In this document: piece by piece, positions 10,852-21,118 of the stretch
Numbering within the stretch: the first letter of the stretch is position 1
How the letters are laid out: the number at the start of each line of letters is the position of its first letter
Source of the DNA: Diphasiastrum complanatum
Lineage: Eukaryota > Streptophyta > Lycopodiopsida > Lycopodiales > Lycopodiaceae
DNA length: 64,000 nt
Assembly (NCBI GenBank): GCA_029204225.1
Contig: MU832113.1
Coordinates: 1-64,000 of the forward strand
Direction of reading: 5' to 3'
Notes under the pieces: generated by a model
Told to the model about the DNA's origin: nothing
Databases searched by the model: none
The model's input: only the letters and a program-made list of their open reading frames with translations
Program-made: the position numbers and the translations under genes

Positions 10852-11664
10852 TATAGGGTCAAAGATCTTGCGTAGTATAGCCCTCCCGCCTGTCAACAAG
10901 GGTTAGATCACTGGATAGGTACCTAACTATGCATAGATGCTATTTTTAGTTAGTTTCCTACTTTCTCCCTTAACTCTATTCACCACTAACACTACCCTCC
11001 TTTAACTCTACTCCTCTACACTAACATTCATCATGCTTTTGGGTGAAGGGAAAGGATAGACAAGAAGAGGAAGAGAGAAGAGAAGAGAGAAAGAGAGAGA
11101 GATGAGATGGAGGTTAGCTCAAATGCTCAATGTCATTGTTTATGGAGAAACCTTAACTAATCACAAACAAAAAGCATGGAAGAAATGGAAATAACAAGCA
11201 ATCACAACAATAGCATAAGCAAGATTGATTAGCAAATGAGGATGCTTGAGCTCTCAAAATAGTAGAGTCTCCTCCTCTCTATTAAGCATGAAAATAGTGT
11301 ACAAATGGTGCCTTTTAATAAAATGGGGAAGGCCCTTGCCCCTCAATCCTATTGGCTAATATTCACATTTGATCCTATCCATTCATCTTGGACCCAACTT
11401 GATCCAAGGGTCCACAAAAAGTACATTGGAAATCACAACATGCGAGTCCAAAATTGGACCCAACTCTAAAAAGTAAATTCGAAGTTTAAAATTGACCTCA
11501 AGTTTTATTTTAATTACAAAGGCCCAAGTCGATTTTATTTTGTTTACACTTTGGCTTGCGTGCTCATTGGGCCATGGGCTTATACGCGCAGGATGCCATG
11601 CCCTCACAACACATTTTATTGGACGATTTTACTTATTTACACTTTGTTGGGAATATCCCCAACA
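10852..11664 (-). repeat. gypsy 5' LTR
   Basis: Read on the - strand it starts TGTTGGGGATATTCCCAACA at 11664 and ends GACCCTATA at 10852, where the homologous LTR at 60610 ends CCCTACA. Length is about 813 bp. Its 3' half is homologous to 60137-60610. It carries a TTTATTAAAAGG TATA-like stretch and a CT-rich tract near 11040-11110. No matching 3' LTR is in the window. Confidence 0.85.
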
Positions 11665-12582
11665 GTTGGGGACTGGATTTATCGAGAAAATAAACCCGAA
11701 ATCGTCGAATGGTCGTACATACATTATCGTAGCAACAGATTATGTTACGAAATGGGCGGAGGTAAAAGCGTTGTGGGACAACACTGCCAATCAACCACTA
11801 AATTCATATTTAACAATATTTCATCACGGTTTGGTTGCCCATTGAAAATTGTGTTCGATAGGAGACTGCATTTCGTGAATAACACAATAAAGGAAATGAC
11901 ATATTTATTTCGTGTTATTCATAAAATGTCCACTTCTTATTACCCATGCGAGAATAGTCAGGTTGAAGCGACTCATAAGCCACTGAAGGCTATTATCGCA
12001 AAACAGGTGCTCGAGAAAGGAGGATCTTGGCATGAGTTTTTGCAACCAACGTTATGGGCTTACCGCACCACATATAAGATATCTACGGGTTATACGCTGT
12101 TTCACTTGGTCTATGGCACGGATACAATCATGTCGTATCAATTCATTTTACCAACTCATGATGAGTCCTTACGTGAACGGGTAATTGCCTTGGAAAAATT
12201 GGAGGAACATCGGGGTTATGGATGCTGGATGAATTGGGTGATTAAACAGCAACAGGCCCGGTGGTTCAATAAACATATACATGAGAGGGACCTTAAAAAA
12301 GGTAATCTCGTGTTATATTACCCAGGCAGTATCACGAACACAATCAAATCAAAGGATCAGCATTGGGAAGGACCATATCATATTCTTAACATTTTTGGAA
12401 ACAATATAACCATTGCATGGTATAATCCCTTGGGACTATCGTTTGTCGTCAATAACAGTCGGGTGAAAGGCTACAATCTTCCAGAGGAGAGAGATGATAT
12501 CAATAGGGGATTAATTTATTCCTTGTTTGATACTTTGAAAGTCGGGATTACATTCAACCAACGTCGATTGGGGGAAAACTGA
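11665..12582 (+). pseudogene. second gypsy integrase, interrupted and frameshifted
   Basis: A + strand gypsy integrase core starts exactly at the outer edge of the first gypsy's LTR (WGLDFIEKINPKSSNGRTY, ATDYVTKWAEVKA). A frame change near 11790 follows, then SSRFGCPLKIVFDRRLHF, NSQVEATHKPLK and LWAYRTTYK, and a C-terminal part ending at 12580-12582. D, D and E are retained, although SDRG has become FDRR. The N-terminal finger, RT and gag are absent because the first gypsy inserted here; they would lie on the far side of that nest, outside the window. The immediate junction gttgg (11665-11669) may be one target-site copy. Confidence 0.87.
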
Positions 12583-12660
12583 CCTCAGCTTGAATGACAA
12601 TATCCGCACGGAGGCACGTGCAACACAAAAGCATGGGAGAAAAAAAAAACACCTAAACAC

Positions 12661-12760
<100 letters not shown>

Positions 12761-12967
12761 CAAATCATGAATCAAGTTAAGTGAATTTTCCGGGAATTGT
12801 TGCTACAATCACATCTTTGTGAAGCGATAGGAGGTATCATAGGCAGCTTGGAAATCATGGTCCCACTCAAATCTCATAATTACAATTTCGAATATGTAAG
12901 AGGGATTTGGATGTATTTTGAAAACTGAGGAATACATTGCAGATATTTCTCATATTATCGTGACAAC

Positions 12968-13360
12968 ATGGACCCCAACGAAGTTCAACAACGATCACGA
13001 CAACGGCGGCGTCAGGAAGACATCAACTCGGTGGAAATGGAGTATTATCTTCCTATGAATTTCCAGTCGTTAATGTAGTATAGGCAACAGGAGAGGATTG
13101 AGTTAGCGCGGCAGGTGTTGGAGCGTCAGAGATTGGCCATTCAACAGCAGAAACGTTTACAACAAGAGAGACAAGAGCTATTGAGTCAGCGACTGGATCA
13201 CCGGTAGATAGAGACGTGGCAGTTTGAAGAACGGCAGAACCACTCTTTTGAAATTTGGAATGTTGGATACCAAATTTGGGGAATTAATGTCTTCTATTGG
13301 ATCTTCATTTTTTTCATGTTGTTTTATATATTGCTCGAGTTCCTATATACATACTGTTGA
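12968..13360 (+). pseudogene. small gypsy-associated ORF: Arg/Gln-rich helix plus hydrophobic C-terminus
   Basis: From ATG at 12968 a single frame runs 131 codons to TGA at 13358-13360, broken by two in-frame TAG codons. The order is a basic start (RSRQRRRQED), a Gln/Arg/Glu-rich helical stretch likely to form a coiled coil (RQVLERQRLAIQQQKRLQQE), and a strongly hydrophobic aromatic end (VFYWIFIFFMLFYILLEFL), which resembles a membrane anchor. It sits about 390 bp downstream of the + strand gypsy integrase and in the same orientation. Both stops could be CAG-to-TAG changes, as expected from methylated-cytosine decay. I do not recognise a family. The position is that of a third ORF; calling it envelope-like would be speculation. 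Confidence 0.55.
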
Positions 13361-15060
13361 ACAATTGATGCAGTTGCTTTCCTAAGTAAAGAGTTTGATT
13401 GTGATATACAAGATAGTTCGTTTGTAGCTCCAATGTATGAAACTTGGTCTGGTTGCGCATATGCGTCAATAGACGGACATCATTATCACTCAAAAAACAT
13501 AAGCATTTTTATCTTTTGTGAATGCCTGAACTTATGCATAATGTATTGGTTAGGCACATATTATTAAGACAGCCCCAGTCAGGGATGCGTATTATGGAAT
13601 TTTATGATCCACGAATTTTGTTGATTTAAGTGTAGTTAGTAGACATGGACGACACAGATTTATAATGTTTGATATCTCATATGAGCATTGTCATAAAAAT
13701 ATGGTACTTTGGTTCTAAAGTCGTGCAAGAAGTTTAAAGTTTTTATTATAAGAGTTTTCATAAAAAAAAGTTTTGGAGGAAAAAATCTATACAATTTTAG
13801 ATTGGTAGTGCGTGGGACACTTGTATGGACTAGTTTCTTAGCTTACAACAAGTTTGTAGAATTCATACGAAGTATGCTTTTTAAGATTTAGAAGGATATT
13901 GCGGGGCTGTTTGGAATTTTTGTAGCCAAACCACCTACGAGTTACGGTTATGGTTAGAACGATGTGGCATACGACAAGTTCAAATTATGGTTTGAACGGT
14001 TGTATTTTTGCGTACGACGAGTTCACATTACGGTTTGAACGATTGTATTTTTGTGATCCCTCTTACAGTTTTAACAAGTTCAGATGCCTAACGGACTTTA
14101 CGATTTCAATGGTATTTCTAACAGGTACAACACGTGGCACTACATTTAATTTCATAAAGATACTCATTACGGTAATTACAATAAGTTACTTTTTGGGGTT
14201 TATAACACTGCACGCTGCAATTAATTGGGTTGATACTAGTGTGAATACGACGGGACTATCACAAGGGGTACGTGTCCATTTTCTACAGCAACGCATGGGC
14301 TATGTTAGCGGTTAATAGGGAAGTTCTAAATTAAAACGATGAATTACTGTATTCGATGTTACTTTGCACAAGCGCTATTGATGTTGCATAACCACGCTCT
14401 TTACTAACAAGAGTGTTTCGCGACCGGCAGCGATGGCGACTATTAAGAAAAGCTCTCAATTTGTAAAGCGCATGGAGGTAAAGACATAAATCATCAAAGA
14501 TCATGGATTCACGCAAGTGCGTGGCATGATTATATACCCATCACAAAATAGATGTTTACAGACACTCTCGGACTGCCCACACTGTCGTAAAACGTGGGGA
14601 TGATCGGCAGCGAAAGCTCAAGGCTTTGAGCGCAGCGTGTAGGAACGGAAATGCAACAGTTAGCAGTAGAAATATTCAAGTAGAATGATTCATACAAATT
14701 GCGCAAATGAACAACTCAGTAGTGAGACAAAAATTGCACTCTGATTGATATCAACATTACTTATACCCTCCAAGGCCCATGCACCACTAGTAGTGCACTG
14801 TGACACCATACTGGACACCTCTGCAGCCTATCTGGGCCACGTCATCCAGTTCTCCAATTACTCACTGATAGACCCATACAAATCCACCATCAAGTGTTTA
14901 GGCCTACAACCATTAATTATGACCATGTACACATAAGGGCCCCAATTTCCTTATAGTCACAATTAACTTACGGGTTGTTGGTCTACCGGTCCCTAGTGTG
15001 GACACGATACCCGAGACCAGTCATGGGCATGACACTCACGTCATATAGTGAGTTCAGAAT
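13361..15060. other. no gene recognised; probable gypsy 3' end and flank
   Basis: I see no protein I recognise. The only internal structure is a short tandem repeat at about 13925-14062: a ~55-base unit containing tacgac(g/a)agttca...ggtttgaacg.ttgtatttttg, two good copies and a poorer first copy. The open frame at 13950-14315 runs over these repeats and lacks any recognisable domain. Confidence 0.4.
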
Positions 15061-15074
15061 TTCCAAATGTCTTT

Positions 15075-15326
15075 TTAAGTTTTAGCTTCAACTATGTGTC
15101 CAATCTGTGTATATGATATATTGAGGATAATAAGCGCGAAAGCTTTACCATTCTTCGATTTCCACTTTGAGTCTTTTGTGTCGTCTTCAGGTTTTACTTC
15201 TGTACCTGTAACAACATCCCAGAACTCGTTCGCGATTAACAAGGTCTTCATCTTAAATTTCCACAAATGATAATTGGATCCATTCAGCTTGTCTGCAATA
15301 AGACCAGCTTTACTTTGAGAATCCAT
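15075..15326 (-). pseudogene. copia gag N-terminal fragment
   Basis: The - strand ORF of 83 codons begins MDSQSKAGLIADKLNGSNYH and continues with LWKFKMKTLLIANEFWDVV. This is the classic N-terminus of copia gag (LNGxNYxxWKxxM). It stops after VEAKT, where the rest of the element is lost. A copia primer-binding site and LTR lie upstream on the same strand. Confidence 0.85.
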
Positions 15327-15475
15327 CTAGAACTTAGTATGCTTGTATCGATGACGCTAAGATGTAGTAACGTCAACAAACAGGAAATCAATTCTCTGAT
15401 ACTGAAAGATTGAAAGAAACTGAAGAATATGATATCAATTTGATATCGCGAAAGATATCAAGTATTAGAGCTTTC

Positions 15476-15487
15476 GCTCTGATACCA
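15476..15487 (-). other. copia primer-binding site
   Basis: The - strand reads TGGTATCAGAGC, an exact match to the initiator tRNA-Met site of copia elements. It lies directly inside the LTR that begins at 15488. Confidence 0.88.
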
Positions 15488-16090
15488 TGTCGGAAAGAGA
15501 TGTGTGAAAGATAGGTCGAACTCGAAAAGAAACGAACTCAAATGAAAAATATTCGAATGACAAGAAAGAAAAATTATCGTGCGCAGCGGAATAAAGTATC
15601 TTTCTCTTTCTCTATGCATGACTACGCCTATCAATTTTGAACAAAACAATAGTGATAGAAATCATGTTCGATCTTACAATAACTAACTTTGAAATCATTG
15701 GTACTACAGTGATTTCGTAGCCAAACATTAAGCATTGAATTATCAGACAAATATTTTGTCGCGAATTGCTAGACAAATAATTTGCCACGAATCACTAGAC
15801 AAATAATTAGTCGCGAAGAACTACAAAAACGCATACATTCTGAGACGAACCTGAACACAATAGAAGATAGTATTGATTCAGTATGAAAGCGAAACAGAAG
15901 TAAATGAGTACAATATATTGCGGATTGAAGTCGCGTACTCTAAGCTATTTCTGAGCAGCTAAAGTGAAAGTCTAAATTAAGCGCAATGTTGATAAGCAGT
16001 AAGCACAATAGCAATCTCTAAAACCACTCTAAGACGTGAGCTAGAATGCTCAGGAGTGTTCAAGTTTAAATTAAAAAACAAAATTTCCTA
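15488..16090 (-). repeat. copia LTR (outer end uncertain)
   Basis: LTR sequence begins at 15488 (tgtcgg on +, i.e. ccgaca at the - strand 3' end) next to the primer-binding site. I could not fix the outer end; about 16090 is a guess. It contains a three-copy ~27-base tandem repeat at 15737-15826 with core agacaaataatt.g.cgcgaa. It ends within a few hundred bases of the glyoxalase I start codon. Confidence 0.5.
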
Positions 16091-16408
16091 ATCATCTTAA
16101 AATGCGAGTGATGTAGATCTAATCACCTGGACTTTACTCGAGGGACAAAACAATGACAAGTTCATGGCATCCTTTCTTAACAAGGATGACACACAAGAAT
16201 CAGCATGGGACCATTTTCTCAGGGCACAAAAGGGTGGAATGAGGCCTAGAGGTGGGTTTATCCCGTGAAAAGAGGTGGCAAAATGGTGCTTTCCACGATA
16301 GACACGAGGAGAAGGATAGAGACTGAGGAGGAGCAAGGGCAGCTTCATGCTGCTGCACTCGAGCAAGAACAGCAGAAAATCTGAGCGATGCATCGCCGTT
16401 TGTAAATA
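16091..16408 (+). promoter_or_regulatory. presumed glyoxalase I promoter and 5' UTR
   Basis: About 320 bases lie between the copia LTR and the start codon. I see no convincing TATA box. The first ATG (16409) has A at -3, and the second (16427) has A at -3 and G at +4. The antisense open frame at 16097-16516 is a by-product of the transit-peptide exon. Confidence 0.35.
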
Positions 16409-19400
16409 ATGCGTACTCTCGCGAGCATGGCTTTGCATTTCACGCCATCGCCGATGCTGGTGCATCGTGCCGTGTCCTTCCTCGCAAGACATCAGCAACA
16501 GCAGCAGCTGCAGCACACAAGATTGGTTGCTTGCTGCTTCTCTGCTAATCCTCTTCGAATCCCGCCTTTGCTTCCTCCATGTACGCTCTCATCTTCCAGT
16601 CTTGAAACACCCTGAACAAGTGAAATGAAAATATAATTCGTTAGAAATTGCTTGCTGTGTCTGTGATGAAGAGTCTGGCGTGTTCGATTTGTCGACTGAC
16701 TTGTTTTGGTTCTTTTTCTCTATTGAAACATATGTGTGTTACATGTGCTGGATCGCAAGTAAATGTCACTTTTAGTGGTTTTTGATTGGCGCCCTTTCTA
16801 TTGAGATTTGCGTGGATAGCTTCACAGCTTTGGTTCGGACAATTCTAATACGCTGCGCATGTGTTATTATTGATCGTAATTTTTGTTTTCTGGCCTGGAA
16901 GAAGGTTTTTGGAGAATCTTCATTAGAACCTGGTTTTTTCTACCAAAATTTCAGCCAGTTGTGATGCACTGAGACTATCTTTTGTCTTTATGAGTTTATT
17001 AAATTTCGGCGGATCCAATTTAAGTGGGACATTTAGCTGCTCAAACATGTGGCACGCATAACCTTTGAGAAAATCATGTCATGTTATAGTTCAATTTGAA
17101 TCGAGACTCTCAAATATCGAAAGTCCAATTGCTTTTAGTGAGTAGAGCTTTTATCTGCTTAAGGAAAGTAATTAGTTGCTGCTATTTTCAATTTCAATCA
17201 TTTTAAGAAGAGCCGCTTGTTCGTCTTTGTGGGGCCTCTGATCATGATGACCTTCCTTACACTATTTTATAAATCCATGTAGAAGTGATGAAGAATAGCT
17301 GAAACGCTTTGCAGGAATTGGACTTGTTCCAGCGCAATATTTTTGTGTAGAACTTTTTTGAACCTAGGAACTTTGGCTATTTTGTTGAGGAGCAGCATTT
17401 GAACAATTGGATATTTGAGCATCCCTGAACAGCTATTATTAACTGTTGACTTGATCACCAAGTCGCAGAAAGTATACTTGTCTTTCTGAAATATATCGAA
17501 GCAATTCACCAGAGCACATGTGAACAATGTTAGGAAGATAATTTGTTAGTGATCTATACTCTTTTTACTCTGGTGATAAATGTTTTTTTAACATCAAGCA
17601 GGGTTTACAAAGATGAGATGTTAGTAGTTACTGTGCTGTTTTGAAGCTGCTGCTTGACTCGCCAAAGTGATGAGCCAAAGTTTCAGGGTACCGTCTGCTA
17701 TGTATATCATTCCCTCCTTGCCTTTAAGACATGAGACATTGGAACTTTTAAAACTGGTATAGTAACTCATTGTGCATCTGTAATATTGCACCGTATAGAC
17801 TGTGAGAGTGAATCTGTTCTTAAGTTTTAGTCATGCAATAAGGCAATGTAGGTCAAAACACAAGTGATTGTATTGTTCTGATTTCCCCTAAACACACAGA
17901 ACGTTTCTTGTAGAATCATTTTTGAAATCTCTGCATTTCACGGGGTCTTTATCTTTGCAGATTAAGATTCTCCTTTAGATATGATGGAAGCCTACTTCAA
18001 CACAGTAACAAAAGAAAGCACCAATTAGCGGGTCTGATATTACTGTATGTAGCTTTTCTGTTTCACCAAATAGGAGAACATTATTGCTAGAAGAGATCTT
18101 CCTTTTTTGTGGAGTCATAATAATGCATGCTGCATCTGTACTAGAGGCCTGCTTTTAGAATTTCTACATGTTTTTGGAAGGATGAATCTTCAAACTGTAA
18201 GTTCAAGATATAAGTAACTGTTTTGAATTGCAGGTCATTTACCAGGAAGATTTTCTATACTTGGCGGAGCTTATCAGTACAGAGTCTGCAACAACATGGC
18301 AACGACACGGGCTGCTGGCGCTCTTAGTAAAGATAGCCTCTGGGAGTGGGCCCAGAAGGATGAACGTCGCATGCTTCACGTTGTGTATCGTGTTGGTGAT
18401 TTGGACAAGACAATCAAGTATGATTGCTTTGCTAATTGGAACTTATTTTCAGTTTGGTGTCATCAAATCGTGTTCTATTTCTATATCTTGTTTTCAAAGG
18501 TTGAGATTCAAGGCTAATAGTTCCTCTTCTGATGGGCTTAGGTGAGGTCTTTCCACTTGAAAATTGGTATTGCATATTTTGTTGTCTAGGGCCTGGTCAA
18601 CATCTAAGAGTACTATCATAGCTATAGGTGTTTCTTGTGAGATGTTTATTTTTGTTTAGAGGAAGTGATCTTTATCCTGGCTATTGCAGATTTTATACAA
18701 AATGTTGGGGGATGAAACTTCTGAGAAAGGAGGACCTTCCAGAAGAGAGATATACTAATGCCATTCTTGGTTATGGCTAGTGCAGATTTTACACAGAATG
18801 TTTGGGGATGAAACTTCTGAGAAAAAGGGACCTTCCAGAAGAGAGATATACTAATGCTTTTCTTGGTTATGGTCCAGAGGAGACTCACTTTGTTGTTGAA
18901 CTGACCTATAGTAAGTTGCACAATGACATTGAGCTGGACTACATTTCTCAAATGTTTATATCCAAGTTTGAGATCATTATTGTTTTGGAATGGGGTTTAC
19001 TGATGTTCTGAAATTCCCATTTATTTAAACGTCTCTATGGTAAGGATGATCAGATTATAGGTGGACAGATATAAGTTAGGGATGCATGTGGAAAATTCTC
19101 ACTCGCTTTAGAACTAGCAGATTATGGAGTGGATAAGTATGACTTGGGGACCGGCTTTGGACACTTCGGCATTGCAGTTGAAGATGTAAGTTTGTCAGTA
19201 TATGATATGTTCTTGTGTAACAAACTTTTCATTTATTTCAGGTTGAAGGCAAACAATTTTTACTGAATCAGCATGCTAATACATTTCAGCTTGCTAGCTT
19301 TTATTATCTTTGTTCCTTTTCTACTTTTAAACTATTTCTGCAAAGTATATTTGAAGATTCCATGTGGTATCGTAAGGTCAGCTGAATATGTTTATTAGTC

Positions 19401-21076
19401 TTAGGAGTTTAAATCAATACAAAACCTTACATAATCTGTTGCATGCGAGGATATGTAGTTCTCTGTTGTAGGATTGCTCGACATATTACCTGGTCAAGAA
19501 TTGGGAAGTTGCAACTGCCAAGATGTTCTTATAAGTGATATAGTCATACTTCCCTTCCTGCTTGAGAATAGCGTTCAGAATGTCATTATCTGACCTGCTA
19601 TTGATCATTCAGGTTTATAAGACAGTAGAGCTTACCAAGGCAAAGGGTGGAAAGGTCACTCGTGAACCAGGTCCACTTGAAGGAGGAAGCTCTGTAAATG
19701 CATTTGTAGAGGATCCTGACGGTTATAAGTTTGAGCTGATTCAGAGGGATCCTACAACTGAGCCTCTGTGCCAAGTGATGCTTCGGGTTGGAGATTTAGA
19801 TCGTTCCATTAACTTTTATGAGAAAGTGAGTTCACTAAGTTCAGAGTTTTATATACAAGTAATCTGGTTGATGTGTCGATAGCCTATAGGGAACTAGGCA
19901 ATGGTGTTAAACACCTCTTGATTGCTTCTCAGCATGTGGTAATTTGAAGATGACTGACCTCATGATTGTTGTCAAGGCTTTTGGCATGAAGCTGCTTCGT
20001 AAACGTGACAACCCTGAGCACAAGGTAATTTGAAGTTCCAGTTTTTAGAAAACAGCAGTATCTCACTTGTTTAGTTGGTGATATCATGAGTCAGCTAGAA
20101 TTATCCATTATTTCGGATGTCTCTAGGAGCAGCATCAGGTTAAAGGCTAACATGTAAAGTATGAGCATTTATCTAGTGTCTATTGTATATATCCTTTTCC
20201 ATCATTTTTGCAGTACACAATTGCCATAATTGGTTACGGTTCGGAAGATAAGACGACAGTCTTGGAGCTCACATACAATTATGGTGTGTCAGAGTATGAA
20301 AAAGGAAAGGGCTATGCGCAGGTAAGGTGAAAGTTTGGTTTCTGGTTTACGAGATTTACAGCTGTTTGAAGGTTTTTGCTGTAAAGCAAAAAAAATGCTT
20401 GTTAATTGTCTTTTCTTTCAATGAAAAGTCACATTGTTTTTATGCATCTTTTATCATATTTTAGTGATTAATTTGTAGAGCCCTACAAGCACCTCCTTGT
20501 GCGTAACGATTGCAATAGCTGCAAAGAGTGAGGTTTTTATGAGCTGCAAGTCGAAGGCTTGATTCCAGTCATGGTATCTCTGGTACGACATGCCCTTTTG
20601 GTTTATAAGTGTTAGGACATTTGTTCAAATGAATATCTTGACATTTTTAGAAGCTCTGGTTCAGTTGTGCCCAAGAGCACATCGTGAGCTTCTAGGATGA
20701 TGCACTCTCTAATAGCAAGGTTTTGTAGGAGACAATTTGTATTACTCTAAAGGGCTTAGAACACAAGATCTTCCCACAAATTGTATGCCAAGATTGGTTG
20801 CATATGCTGTAGGAAACTTTCTTGATAGTTTGTCGACGAAAGTGGTTCAGACCCTGGGCAGGAGGATCTTTCGTCAAAGTGATCAAACTAAGAGAGTTTC
20901 ATCATCAATGATCAAACTAAGCAAGGCAGAGGAGACCAAGTGTAAGGAGAAGCACCTCAAGATCCTGCTTACAAGATAGACAAAGGAATAATTGTGAAGC
21001 CAAACCGCCCGACCAAGAAGAAGCTATCGATCAATCTCCCATAGCCTCACCCCAAGCCACAGGCTAGGATGTTGAT

Positions 21077-21118
<42 letters not shown>

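Noticed and set aside
15737..15826. CRISPR-like spaced repeats here and in other short tandem arrays of the window
   Set aside because: Repeats are directly adjacent without unique spacers, lie in LTRs, and the genome is a plant's.
16097..16516. - strand 139-codon frame over the glyoxalase promoter and exon 1
   Set aside because: It is antisense to the transit-peptide exon; composition is a reflection of that exon.
20692..20979. Overlapping + and - frames in intron 7 before the LINE
   Set aside because: No domain recognised, short, and lying wholly inside an intron.
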